Assembly (NCBI GenBank): GCA_029717555.1
Contig: JAMDHS010000140.1
Span: forward strand, 1-29,908
From: Peribolospora baueri
Taxonomy: Eukaryota > Basidiomycota > Peribolosporomycetes > Peribolosporales > Peribolosporaceae
Direction: 5' to 3'
DNA length: 29,908 nucleotides
This document shows positions 20,643 to 29,808 of the stretch, piece after piece (position 1 is the stretch's first letter; each line of letters starts with the position of its first letter). The notes under the pieces are model-generated. The model saw nothing but the letters and a program-made list of their open reading frames with translations. It had not been told where the DNA came from and searched no databases. The position numbers were made by a program, and so were the translations under genes.

Positions 20643-21009
20643 GTGCATGGCGCACATACGGTGTTCTCGGTAACGAACACGGTCTATGAGCCTCTGTCGA
20701 AGCAAAAGGAAATCAACCAGGGCAAGGCCGTGGCGGACGCCGCGGTGGCCGCGGGCGCGCAGTACTTGATCTGGAGCACATTGCCGCACGTCGGCAAGCT
20801 TTCTGGAGGCAAGCTACAGCGGGTTTCGCACTTTGACGCAAAGGCTGACGTGGAGGAGTACATCCGCGGTCTCTCGATCAAGAGCGCCTTCTTCGCGCCA
20901 GGGTCATTTATGCAGAACTTCCGGGGGCATGCTGGCCCCGCGGCCCGTCGGCGATGGCACCTACGTGATCACCAACATTGCCAAATCGGAAACGCAGCTG
21001 CCGCTTATC
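20643..21009 (+). pseudogene. NmrA-like NAD(P)-binding protein, middle part only
   Basis: The plus strand encodes GAHTVFSVTNTVYEPLSKQK, AAGAQYLIWSTLPHV, VSHFDAKADVEEYIRGL and SAFFAPGSFMQNFRG. After one extra base near 20930 it continues with MLAPRPVGDGTYVITNIAK and then SETQLPLI. This is the middle of an NmrA/HSCARG (NMRAL1)-like Rossmann protein, a redox-sensing regulator family related to short-chain dehydrogenases. The N-terminal dinucleotide motif and the C-terminus are missing. Homology stops at about 21009. The next sequence (MASNPTQPGVLIGTT…) is not recognised. The missing parts are just those kept by the fragment at 22139-22704. Confidence 0.8.
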
Positions 21010-22138
21010 ATGGCATCGAACCCGACGCAGCCCGGCGTGCTCATCGGTACCACGGCTCGAGTCAAGAAATACGTAAGGCCGCGCCGATGGAAGTAGAGAA
21101 GTGCGTCCGTTAATAGAGCCGCGTGCGGGAACTTACATCTGCTTCTGCTAGATGCCTATCGCGGGCGATTTTGCCTTTTCCGCACGCCCGCTGTACGATC
21201 ATCCTCGTAGGTGCCCTGCTTTGTCTCTCCCCGTTAGGTCTCGAAGTAATCGCGCTGACGCCTGAATTTGACGGAAACAGCGTCCCAACGACTGTGAAAA
21301 TCGAGAGAGAGAGTAGATGAGGATCAGTTCTCCAGCAAGCGCCATTAATCATTACTGAATACAAGTCGCATCCGCACTGCGCTCTCGTAGGCTTGGCCCG
21401 GCCGCTAGGGGAAGTCTTTTTCCACTCTCGCTCTTGCTTCTCATGCTTCTTTTTCAATCCTCATACCGCTCAGTTCTTCAATACCATGTCAAGCCTGGCA
21501 TCTAACCCCCCAGCACTCCAGTCCAAAACATTATAGTCCTCCAGTCCTACCTTCAGTCCAATCCTTGCCCTGCTACAACCTGAGCACACAAGAAAGTAGT
21601 GGACAGAGACTTGCAGTAATCCAGCATCACTCAGTCCCAAATTTTGCCACCACTTGACACGTTCCTTTTGGACTGTCCCACGCCCGGGCTCGGGATGCTG
21701 TCGCAGTGCGGCCTCCCGTACTCCGCCCGCTGGGTACAGTGGCCCTCTCTAACCCGCGGCGCATCGCCGGCTGTCACCAGGCTAAACGCGGCCATTGGTT
21801 TGCTCTTCTCATGGTTGGGTTAAGTGAGACTTTCCCTGTGGTGACCCTCTTCTGCGTGCCTGTCCGTGTATTCCCACATCCTACCTCCTCCACCGCGAAT
21901 CCTCCCGAAAAGGAGGCCAGAACTATCACCGCTTTCGTTTCTGTCCGCGTAATCCTGTCGATGTCCCAAGGCATACCTGGAGTAACACGGTCGTTCTCGC
22001 AAACCACGTCCTGCCCCGTTGTATAGGTTTTATACGAAAAAGCGCAACCAGCACGGCATGCACTAATGCGGCTACGCCATCCGTCCTTCCTTCCCTCGAA
22101 CCATGTCATTAGCCGCGTCTTCCCTATGTTCACGTCCC
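21010..22138. other. Gene-free subtelomeric sequence
   Basis: I see no conserved reading frame in this 1.1 kb. Open frames on both strands lack domain features. Composition is more A/T-rich than in the core part. Short C/T-rich phrases (CAGTCC repeats near 21515-21565) are the only visible structure. Confidence 0.4.
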
Positions 22139-22704
22139 TCATCCCTCCAAGCTCAACGGGTTCTTCCCGAAATACTCTCCCAAGGTAGTCAGCTTGCCGC
22201 GGGCCTGCTGCGCGGTCCACTCGACGAGCTCCTTCTGCTGGGGGCCGTAGTAGCCATAATCGCGGAAGTGCTGCAGCATCTCGACGAACTCGTCGGCGAA
22301 CTGGGGCGACAAGAACCCGCGAAAGGTGTCATCGGGCACCTCTCTGTACTTGACCGTCTTACCCGTCGCCGTGCTCAGCGTCTGGGCGATCTCGTCGAAC
22401 GAGTAAAGCTTGACGGCGGCCGAAAAGACGTTGCCGCCGTACTTGTCCGCCTCTGCGAGGATGGCGCCAACAAACTTACCGGTGTCGCCGACAATGTCCT
22501 TGCTTGATGGACTCTTTGTCGTCCATGTCGCCCTTGACGACCTCGATGCCCTTCTGCTGAAGGACCAGGGCCGCCAGTTTGGACGGACGCGCTGACGCCG
22601 CGGACTTTGTACTGCTTCGACAGCTCCGGATCGTTCAAGACGTAGTCAACGACAGACCCGCCCTGCTGGCCCGTAGCACTGAATACGACGAGAAGTTTGC
22701 TCAT
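22139..22704 (-). pseudogene. NmrA-like gene with N- and C-terminal parts but the middle deleted
   Basis: The minus strand starts MSKLLVVFSATGQQGGSVVD with the NAD(P)-binding glycine motif (GxxGxxG-like ATGQQGG) and runs to KVRGVSAS. It then shifts frame at about 22595 into LAALVLQQKGIEVVKGDMDD and KESIKQ. At about 22504 it jumps directly to the C-terminal part: DIVGDTGKFVGAILAEADKY, KLYSFDEIAQTLSTATGK and ELVEWTAQQARGKLTTLGEY, ending …LSLEG. About 120-130 middle residues, containing the conserved HTVFSVTN and HFDAK regions, are absent. With a frameshift and the deletion it cannot encode a working protein. The plus-strand fragment at 20643-21009 carries the missing portion. Confidence 0.8.
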
Positions 22705-23207
22705 AGGGACGGGCGTGGGTAAGAGTTGAGAAATTCTATGTTACTCCGAATGAAACGAGGCGGAAGCTGTGATGGTGGTGGTTGGGGTGTAGGTTTGCCG
22801 TCGCATCTGTGGGATCTAGCGTCTACTTGTAGTTGACCTCGAGCCATCAGGGCTACGCTGGAATTAATTAGCATTCGGCCGACGTCAGCGCGGCGATTGC
22901 CAATATGGTTGAAATAACGAGAAACACCCGCCACGTCACCGCCGTTCCATTACCGCAGTCTAGCGTGAGGAAGTGCGCAACACTTCGATGGCACGTGCAC
23001 GTTGTCCAAGTTGCGCTATACGAGGCTCCTTGTCAAGGCGGTGCCCCGCACTGCTGGTGCGATTAACAAGGCGATTACGGCCCTCCATCCAGACGGCTTC
23101 CTCCTTTTCACATCAACGAGCGTAACTGGCAGACTTTGGCCTCCTTCCACTTCCCCGAGGCCATGGCCATTGACGATCTCGGACCGACCGAGTTGATCAG
23201 CGCATCC
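22705..23207. other. Intergenic region between NmrA pseudogene and C2 fragment
   Basis: The first part should be the former promoter of the minus-strand NmrA gene. The short plus-strand open frames at about 23002-23196 show no recognised domain. Confidence 0.35.
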
Positions 23208-23765
23208 ATGTCGCTACAATCCCGCCTCACCATCAGAGTCCCTGGTACGTATCCAGACCTCTCTCTTCCCCGCACCATTCCACCGAATGATTTTCAACGT
23301 CGCTGCTCCGCCTTCAAATGAGCTGTTTTCTGTTCTCAAACTCGCTCACTCCCAGTGCGCCGGGCAACCGGCCTTCCGGTTTGGAAAAGTGGTTTGGTCG
23401 CCCATCGACCAGAAGCCTTTGTTCGCATCTTTCTTGACGGACAACAGGCGTTCTCTGCAGGCGCTCCTGTAGAAACGCAGACCTTGAAAAGCAAGGTCCC
23501 TGAGTGGGATAAAGAATTTGACCTCACGTGAGCCATTCTTTCCACTTCCACGCATTTGCCATTCCCATCGCTGACCTACACTCCCGCTTGCGCTTCTCGC
23601 AAATCTTCTGTCGAATTTAGGGTGCCCGATCATGCGTGCTTAGATCTAAGAGTGTTTCGTCAAGCTGGAGACAGGGCGGAAAGGCACGAGTTCTTAGGTG
23701 CCGTCCGCATGCACCTGAACTTGGACGAGATTCCTGAGTGTGAGCGCGTTACATTTCTCAAGTTT
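23208..23765 (+). pseudogene. C2-domain protein, N-terminal fragment
   Basis: Exons 23208-23244, 23356-23527 and 23621 to about 23765 join with GT-AG introns (111 and 93 nt) in correct phase. They encode a C2-like beta sandwich: SRLTIRVPVRRATGLPVW, PEAFVRIFLDGQQ, ETQTLKSKVPEWDKEFDLTV, ACLDLRVFRQAGD and HEFLGAVRMHLNLDEIPE. C2 domains bind membranes or partner proteins; the usual calcium-binding aspartates are only partly present. Any protein downstream of the C2 is lost, because from about 23770 the DNA is the reverse strand of a TPR gene. In basidiomycetes some C2 domains sit at the N-terminus of large TPR or NTPase proteins, so the two fragments may come from one gene family. That link is inference. 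Confidence 0.6.
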
Positions 23766-23784
23766 CGAACGTTGGGCCACGATC

Positions 23785-24990
23785 TCATTCGAAGCCGGCC
23801 AGTCCTCGAACGCGCTCCACCAGTTCGTCCCACTCGCTGGCAAGGCGACGGTGGCGCTGCGCAACTTGCTCCGGGCTTTCTTGTTGTCCCTGCCCTTCTG
23901 AACGTGTCACGTCGCGGACCAGGTGCCAGTCGACAAAAGCACCACGGTCGAGCTGTCGACCCACCCGTTCTAGTTGATCGGCCAGCTCATTATGAGCCAC
24001 CCGCAACTCATCGAGTCCTATCCGGAGCGCGAAGGCCTGAGCCCAAATGACGGAGCGACCCTCGTCCAAAAACTCAACAGCCTGCTCGAGTTGGCTTTGA
24101 CCGATGGAATACGACGCGGCGTCCCGGGACAGGTTGCCGGATCGCTTCAGCAGCTCTGCCTGACGGGATTCTGCGTCCAGGCCCAGCCAAGCTACCCGAG
24201 GTAGCAGGCGCACGGCTGCTGAGTACCCATCTAACGCCGATTGCGTCCGACCATGCTCACGAGCCAGATTGGCCCAATTCAAAGCTGCCGTGAACGCAAC
24301 TTCAGGAGGTCCCGCACGAGAGAATGCAGCCTCGTTGAAAACCCGCAAGCTTTGCTCTAGGTCGTCTACGGCCTTGGTGACACGGAAGCGATGTTTCAGC
24401 AAACGGCCCAGGTTGCCGAGGTAGTTTGGCCGGTGAGGATGGCCATCGGGCGTCAGGCCTACAGCTTGCTTTAGATTCGAGATGGAAGCGTCGAGGTCGT
24501 CCATTGTCCCCGAGGCGACCGAAGCGCATTCGCAGCGAATTGCCGAGGTTGTGGAGGTACCCAGGCCGGTCAGAATGTCCATGGGGAGTGAGGTCTACCG
24601 CTTGCTTTAGATTCGAGATAGAGACCTCGAGGTCGTCCATGTCCCCGAGGCGATCGAAGAGATGGCAGCGTCGAGGTCGTCCATGTCCCCGAGGCGACCG
24701 AAGCGCCTTTGCAGCGAAATGCCGAGGCCGCAGAGGCACCCAGGCCGGTCAGAATGTCCATGGGGAGTGAGGTCTACCGCTTGCTTTAGATTCGAGATAG
24801 AGGCCTCGAGGTCGTCCATGTCCCCGAGGCGATCGAAGAGATGGCAGCGTCGAGGTCGTCCATGTCCCCGAGGCGACCGAAGCGCCTTTGCAGCGAAATG
24901 CCGAGGCCGCAGAGGCACCCAGGCCGGTCAGAATGTCCATGGGGAGTGAGGTCTACCGCTTGCTTTAGATTCGAGATGGAAGCTGTTGAA
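23785..24990 (-). pseudogene. TPR protein of the basidiomycete TPR-CHAT type, truncated and duplicated
   Basis: On the minus strand, repeats of the form GDMDDLDAAIS, SNLKQAVDLTPHGHSDRPG and LGISLQRRFGRL are the 44-residue TPR modules abundant in basidiomycete TPR-CHAT proteins. The linker that normally precedes the CHAT (caspase-like) domain follows: ALNWANLAREHGRTQSALDG, RLLPRVAWLGLDAESRQ, EQAVEFLDEGRSVIWAQAFA and ELADQLERVGRQLDRG. Homology stops at ELVERVRGLAGFE with a stop codon, so the CHAT domain is absent. The upstream TPR array contains an out-of-frame 179-bp duplication, and nothing before the first module is recognised. The gene is broken at both ends. TPR-CHAT proteins are thought to act in regulated proteolysis or immunity-like signalling; this copy should be inactive. 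Confidence 0.75.
24562..24980. repeat. 179-bp tandem repeat, about 2.3 copies
   Basis: The string GGCCGGTC begins at 24564, 24743 and 24922, exactly 179 bp apart, and the sequence between is nearly identical (a handful of differences). Because 179 is not a multiple of three, each copy shifts the TPR frame. The near-identity says the duplication is recent. Confidence 0.9.
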
Positions 24991-24991
24991 T

Positions 24992-25597
24992 CTTCATAGG
25001 GGCATACCCGCCGTGGCAAGTGCTAAAGTGGCGCTAGATTTCAAGTTCGACAAGAAAAAGAGCGCGGTACTGGTCATGGTGGAACCTCGATTGACGGCGA
25101 TCGAACAGGAAAGGAAACTTCGAGGACTGGTGGAGGACGCGAGAGTGAAGACAAGGCGCTCGTAACGGAACGATACGCTTGCGCGGCATTTGCGCTTATC
25201 CTCGGGGGTGAGAAGGGTCGTGAAACGACGGCGGCGGTCAAGTTCGAAGTACCAATTGGTCCAGGAGTGGGTTTGAGTGCTGGGGCGGAGCAAGGGTGGC
25301 ACTGGGGCTGCTCAGTAGGGAGCTGGCACGTCGGGACGGATGCGAAGATGGAGCCGAAGTTCTATCGTGAGTATGGAATGAAGAGGGGTTCCGTGTTCGG
25401 AGTTGGCGCAAGGCTGACTTGTATCTCCTGTCTTCGCGGCGGTTACAGCGCTGTGTCGTCTGAAAGCGGTGAGATCTGGACTGTACTCGACAGAACAACG
25501 GGCAAGTCCCGTGCCGGATGACAAGCTTGCAGATTTCGTTCCTCCGTGGGGCGAGTTGGACAATGAGGGGGAAGAGGTGGAGTGCGATATGGATTAA
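24992..25597 (+). pseudogene. 5'-truncated gene of unrecognised fungal family
   Basis: A plus-strand frame from about 25001 reads ASAKVALDFKFDKKKSAVLV and EPRLTAIEQERKLRGLVED. It stops near 25158, but a shifted frame carries on at once as ALVTERYACAAFALILGGEK, AAVKFEVPIGPGVGLSAGAE and QGWHWGCSVGSWHVG, ending in FY. A canonical GTGAGT…CAG intron (25367-25448, 82 nt) then joins in phase to PLCRLKAVRSGLYSTEQRAS and an acidic tail ending VECDMD at 25597. The clean intron and sensible protein character on both sides of one frameshift indicate a once-real gene. I cannot name the family. No start codon is visible, since the 5' side abuts the inverted TPR fragment at about 24990. Confidence 0.5.
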
Positions 25598-26335
25598 TAA
25601 TGCGTGTCCCTTCCTGGTTCACCGCACTACATTGAAGCTTGGCAACTCTTCCTGAGCCACAATGACGGTGCAATGGCCGATGCATTTGACGTGTACGAGC
25701 TGACTTCCGAGGATCGAACTGCAGCGCTTGCAAGGACGGCGGCAGGATGGCCATCCGACCCTCCGATGATGAAAGCTCAGCTAGAAAAAGCGGCTAGTGG
25801 TTTCGATGAGAGCGCGCACGAAGTACTTTCACAGAGCGGCGGCGACCTTTCGTATCCTCAGGCCGAGCAAAGAACGCGCTGATCGGCGACCCTGAAGGGA
25901 GCAACAGGAAGACAGTAATAGAAGTGCACAATAGACACTTTTCGGTTTCCCATCTCAACTTCGGTAGCCAGACACGCCCCAAGTCCCGCTTACAGAGTCC
26001 AATCTTGGCTGCGGAGCAAGGCAGCTGTGTCGCTCACCAAGTTTTTGCTGTGGCCGGCAACTTAAATCGACGACATAAAAAGGGATGACACGATAGGCTG
26101 GCTCCGCCCGAAAAAGAGGATACTTCACGTATAGTTCCTGAGGATCCAACTCATGAGACATATAGATATTATGTATCACTACCCCGAACGCGAAGGTTCC
26201 TGCGATAGCCCAGTTTCACTATTATACTCGGAGCACAGGCACAGGCACAGGCACAGGAACGACGGTACCGCCTCTCTTGGCTACGGGAAAGTAAGTGGAG
26301 AGAAAGATTCGTCTCCGCCGTCTTACCCTGGAGAA
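25598..26335. other. Gene-free subtelomeric stretch with GCACAG repeat
   Basis: A 92-codon open frame at 25604-25882 (plus) has no ATG near its start and no recognised domain; it may be decayed coding sequence. GCACAG is repeated four times in tandem at 26233-26256. Nothing else is supported. Confidence 0.4.
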
Positions 26336-26490
26336 GTCCCTGCCTTCCCATGGTGTAAAACGGCGATTGCCGTGTCGAGGGCGTGCGGGGAGGTATTGTA
26401 GGAAAATTCCGCGACTGGGAGGAGGTTGAACCAGTCGTCCTGGAGATCGTTGGCGTACGAACGGAGGTGGCGACCTGGACATTGCCTCTC
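26336..26490 (-). mobile_element. Short Ty3/gypsy chromovirus integrase scrap
   Basis: A short minus-strand block resembles the end of the integrase catalytic core of Ty3/gypsy elements (LRSYANDLQDDWFNLLPVAE, then FSYNTSPHA; family pattern YxxxQQDDWvdLLPLAEFaYN). It is a broken remnant of under 160 bp with no LTR nearby, joined directly to the GMC oxidoreductase remnant. It comes from a different part of the polyprotein than the fragment at 19848-20340, so it could be the same or another copy. Confidence 0.6.
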
Positions 26491-26860
26491 TGCTCCAGCT
26501 CCACTTTTTGAGCCATGGCCCCAAGCAAGTTCTTACGATCCTGATGCGGAGCGTAGTAGGCCTGAATGGAAGATGTATAGGACGACCGCGGGGAAAACAT
26601 GTGGATTGGCGAACGAGCCGAATGAGGAGATCCTGACAAGAAGCGACTCTCACCGAAGCCGAGGAAACCCTCGTCCCGGTCTTGGGATCGACGCAACCGA
26701 AGGAGGCCGCAATACCCGTGTTGTTGCCTCCATTGGCATCCTGAATGTGATTTATGCCATTTGCGTGGAGAGCCTCGAACCACGGTTTCTCCAGGTCGCT
26801 CATCCAGGGCGACATCGACGTCTGGACGGGTCCGTCGTGTTGGAGTGACGGTGCTCCTCG
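26490..26860 (-). pseudogene. GMC oxidoreductase remnant (aryl-alcohol oxidase/glucose-methanol-choline type)
   Basis: The minus strand reads GPVQTSMSPWMSDLEKPWFE, ANGINHIQDANGGNNTGIAA and DPKTGTRVSSAS. Then, in another frame after a gap that begins like an intron donor (GTGAGA), it reads SSIQAYYAPHQDRKNLLGAM. GMC flavoenzymes share this mid-protein pattern (D.NGG..G…, tR.SSa..Yy.p…R.NL). The FAD-binding N-terminus and the catalytic C-terminal His pair are absent. No AG acceptor is seen at the matching end of the gap, so splicing would probably fail. The family is confident; the gene is dead. Confidence 0.65.
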
Positions 26861-26978
26861 CCGCCCCTCGCCGGCGCGAAACGTGGCGAGCGTTGCCATT
26901 GACTCACTCGCCTATACCACACGAACCCTTCTTCTCCGTCTTGCCTATATCTTCTGTGGCCGTCAAACACCTTTTCAG

Positions 26979-27444
26979 GCACTGTCGTGAACTGGGGTCT
27001 CTGGGGCATATTCATGTAGGTGTCGAAACTAGGTACGCTTGGCTTTTCCTCTCCATCTTTCCAACTCCGACGGCTTATTTGGCCTTTTGCGTTCCTTTAC
27101 CCATGCTATGCGCTGCGTCTCCCGGCTCGACTTGACTCCTTTGTAGCGCACAGGTATATTTCTATTACATGAGCCAGCTCAAAGACTCTCCAGTCCTCCC
27201 TTTAGGCGTCCTACTCCTCTTTCTTATCGACATGGTCGACTCGTATGTGTTATGCTCACCGGATATTCAATTTCGTGCGCAAGCCTAGGGGTGCAATGTG
27301 ATTGATCAAGTGATGATGGTCTCGGGCAAGATCTCTCCCTGATTGGGCATACGAGTATCATGTCCTCGTGTCCTGACTCGCCGGCTGTCCCTCTGGTTTC
27401 GCAGGTTGACCATAACGGTTCTCGCTATCTGCATCATGCAATTC
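26979..27444 (+). pseudogene. Multi-helix membrane protein remnant (resembles fungal DUF6534-type proteins)
   Basis: Plus-strand exons 26979-27015 and 27147-27242 join across a GT-AG intron (131 nt) to read TVVNWGLWGIFIAQVYFYYM and SQLKDSPVLPLGVLLLFLID. A third candidate exon, 27405-27444, reads LTITVLAICIMQF after a pyrimidine-rich tract and CAG. Two hydrophobic helices separated by a short polar loop with Q-Y-F-Y-Y match the start of basidiomycete seven-helix DUF6534-like proteins, whose function is unknown. The exon that normally follows the second helix, and the C-terminal half, are not found, so I treat it as a remnant. Family assignment is from memory of the pattern and is tentative. 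Confidence 0.4.
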
Positions 27445-27663
27445 GTAGGTGGATGGGGTGTCACAATCTAAGTGGTATTGCACGTGGCACGTCCGATCAA
27501 GCTGCGGCTTCCAGGCTTGGGCCAGGGTGGTGACAAAACCATAACCCGAGCGAGGAGGGTGGCGACCTCTGGCACGAGCGCCGTGACATTCATACCTTCA
27601 ACACAGCTTCCAGCTGCGCTACCTTGCGTATCATCATCCTCATCCTCATCCTAATCCTAATCA
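27445..27663. repeat. Gene-free gap with TCATCC/TAATCC microsatellite
   Basis: No gene is supported. A simple repeat of ATCATCC, ATCCTC and ATCCTA units occupies about 27628-27663, ending just before the stop codon of the minus-strand kinase-like gene. Confidence 0.5.
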
Positions 27664-28563
27664 TCAAAGGTCGAAATTAGATTCTATGAACTTGGAGATT
27701 CCCTCTTCGTCCTCATGGACTGCCATACGGATGCAATCTTCAATCTTGGCTATGGTGGGAAACTTGGCCCGCCAAGCGTCGCTGTACACCAAGTAATGCA
27801 GAGGCTCGTTCTTGTAGGTGTAATAGTCTTCGTGGTACTCCGGGTAGAATCCCGCATATTCCCAGTCCAACAAGGCCGTCACTTTGCCGTCCTTGGCAAG
27901 GATGTTGCACGCCGAAAAATCGCCGTGGCACAGAACGATGTCGCATGGCTCGATCTGAATGGCCCCCGATTCCAAATGACGAATGAGCCGGTCCAACGGT
28001 TCGACGTGCGGCCTTTCAATGATCCCAAGACGCCGGATGAGGTACTCCACAACCGATCCACACGGTTCGACAGGGGGACGAATGCCCAGGCATGTGACCC
28101 GCGGGTGCGTCAGCTTCTGCTCCGGACCAAAGCCTCGAATAACGTCGCTCTTGATCGAGCGCAGCTGCTCCCGAAAGGCTAGTATTTGGGCGACGAGGTT
28201 TTCGTCAATCACGGCGTCGTCGTCGTCCGGGAGCGGGGTTCCCTCCATCTTCTCCAGGTACATGAATTCGTAGCGCCCACCGACCGTTCCAAGGCGATAT
28301 ACCTCTGGCACTGGAATGGTCGTATTTTCCTTGATGAATCGTACCGCTCCCGCGTAGTTTTTGTGAGCCTCTAAGTGAAGGTGGGCCTTGCCGTCTTCGA
28401 CGACGTCCTGCACGCGTAAAACCTGACCGCCGACCACGGAAACGGCCCTTGCAGTGTAATTGTAGTAAACCTCGCCGCCCGGGCTCAGCTCGGCTGGCCA
28501 GCTCCCGCACTCGTCTTCTCCGCTCTCCATTGCAGTTTCCGGCTGCCGTGGAGAGCAAGGCAT
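27664..28563 (-). CDS. APH/phosphotransferase-family protein (aminoglycoside/choline kinase fold)
   Basis: One uninterrupted exon of 299 residues on the minus strand. The kinase-like N-lobe has AHKNYAGAVRFIKENTTIPV followed by PEVY, the usual entry helix and strand of fungal APH proteins. A hinge segment FMYLEKMEGTPL follows. The catalytic loop is LCHGDFSACNIL (HGDF at 213-216, metal-binding N at 220), with LLDWEYAGFYPE (D233) as the DFG equivalent. These residues are intact, so the enzyme may be active. Fungal members phosphorylate unknown small molecules. The start at 28563 (MPCSPRQPET) is the first in-frame ATG; M12 (28530) is possible. It is the only clearly intact gene in the subtelomeric part, flanked by remnants, and no obvious partner lies beside it. 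Confidence 0.85.
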   Translation of the reverse strand: MPCSPRQPETAMESGEDECGSWPAELSPGGEVYYNYTARAVSVVGGQVLRVQDVVEDGKAHLHLEAHKNYAGAVRFIKENTTIPVPEVYRLGTVGGRYEFMYLEKMEGTPLPDDDDAVIDENLVAQILAFREQLRSIKSDVIRGFGPEQKLTHPRVTCLGIRPPVEPCGSVVEYLIRRLGIIERPHVEPLDRLIRHLESGAIQIEPCDIVLCHGDFSACNILAKDGKVTALLDWEYAGFYPEYHEDYYTYKNEPLHYLVYSDAWRAKFPTIAKIEDCIRMAVHEDEEGISKFIESNFDL

Positions 28564-29608
28564 GGCAGAACAAGTTTGTGTATGCGACGGAGACCAACAT
28601 GAGAGAATAGGCCGCGAAGCAGCACGACGAGGTTAGATTGAGCAAAGGGCAAACGGAAGCACAGATGAAAGCGCATGTAGCAGACTTACGGTTGCGCTGC
28701 CGTGTTTTCGCGAAAGAGAGTGAGGTTGCAAGGGTACCCAAAACGGCGAGCGAGTTGGTGCTGGTGGTGGTGGTGGCTTCGAGAAGGACAAGGACAAGGG
28801 GGAGAGGGAGAGAGGAAGACTGACACGAGGCCCCCCTCGTGGTCGAGTTCGTGTAATTTACTTAAATAATGTAAGTATAACAATTCACATAATATTTAGT
28901 TAAATTTAATTAGCCTTAAGTAGAAGGTATGGCAACGCCACGTCCTCCGTCTGTGAGGTCACGCGGCCCCGCAAGGACAAACAAAGGCAGGACCAGGGAG
29001 TCAGCTCATTCTGAAAAAACTTAATATTTCGGCCCACTTCCGAACAGGAAAGCTCAGATGGGCTGGTCTGCAGACAGACACGTGCTGTCTGCCGAAGCCA
29101 AGCTTTTCGAGTCGAGAGCCAAATTTTAATTTAAGGCAGGACCGGGGGACTTATTATGGGCAACCAAACGAGTCGCCGGTGACCCCAACCTTGCCGATAA
29201 GGACCAAGTTTAACTAAGCAAGCCGCCCATAACAGCCAGAGACGCACCGTCCGGCCGGCCACGGTTATTAGGCACTTCAACTGTTCAACCATCCTTCATA
29301 TCGCTCCAGCAGCGCACTTTTGCGCCTTGCTACATCCAGGCACCTCGAGGCGTGTCTTGTCGCTCCGGCTCTCCTTTCCGTCCGCAACTCAAGTTGATGC
29401 CACCATGTCGTCCCTGTCGCAAGCACCGTAGAGAGAGGCGCACAGTCGGACGAACAAGGTTGGACGTACGAGTGCCTTTGCGCGGGGAGGTCCGAGCTTG
29501 GGTCGGCACAGCTCCGTACTACGTACTTCTCTGCCCTGGCTTTGCCAAAGTCGCTGGTGATGACGAGGACGGAGCAAAGAAAGGTGTTGGTGGGGAGAGG
29601 GAAAAAGG
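28564..29608. other. Gene-free subtelomeric region with an AT-rich island
   Basis: The first 250 bp should include the promoter of the APH-family gene. An A/T-rich island (TTTAATTAGCC style) spans about 28850-28930 and contrasts with the GC-rich surroundings. A second A/T patch lies near 29120-29135. Open frames at 29352-29640 have no domain features. No RNA gene is evident. Confidence 0.4.
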
Positions 29609-29616
29609 CATATAAC
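29609..29616 (+). promoter_or_regulatory. TATA-like box of the telomere-truncated gene
   Basis: CATATAAC lies 94 bp before the ATG at 29710. A pyrimidine-rich leader (CACCATCCCTCCATCCCGCC, then TTTTTC) follows, as at the other plus-strand genes of the window. Confidence 0.4.
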
Positions 29617-29709
29617 AGAGTACACCTCTTCGCTCACCATCCCTCCATCCCGCCAGCCCTCTTTGCCCAGCCTTTTTCTAAGCCGAGAACTCTCTTATCC
29701 ACCTTCAGC

Positions 29710-29808
29710 ATGTTCTTCACCAAGCAGAGCACGACCAAGGCTCCTGAGGGCCAGCTAAGCGCCGTCCAGATGATCGTGGGTTTAACTCGGCCCCTTGTCA
29801 ACGGTTAG
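29710..29808 (+). pseudogene. 5' end of a gene cut by the telomere
   Basis: The ATG at 29710 in good context (TTCAGCATGTTC) opens MFFTKQSTTKAPEGQLSAVQ, followed by MIVGLTRPLVNG. The stop codon TAG at 29806-29808 is part of the first telomeric repeat. A TATA-like box and a CT-rich leader precede it, and a possible intron donor (GTGGGT) lies at about 29777. It looks like a real gene start whose body was lost when the chromosome end formed. The family cannot be told from 23-32 residues. Chance resemblance to a gene start is possible. Confidence 0.45.

Noticed and set aside
25604-25882. 92-codon plus frame after the unknown-family fragment
   Set aside because: No ATG near its start, no recognised domain and no splice link; it may be chance or decayed sequence.
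29352-29640. Open frames just before the telomere-proximal promoter
   Set aside because: Both strands are open in the same place with no domain, signal or splice support.
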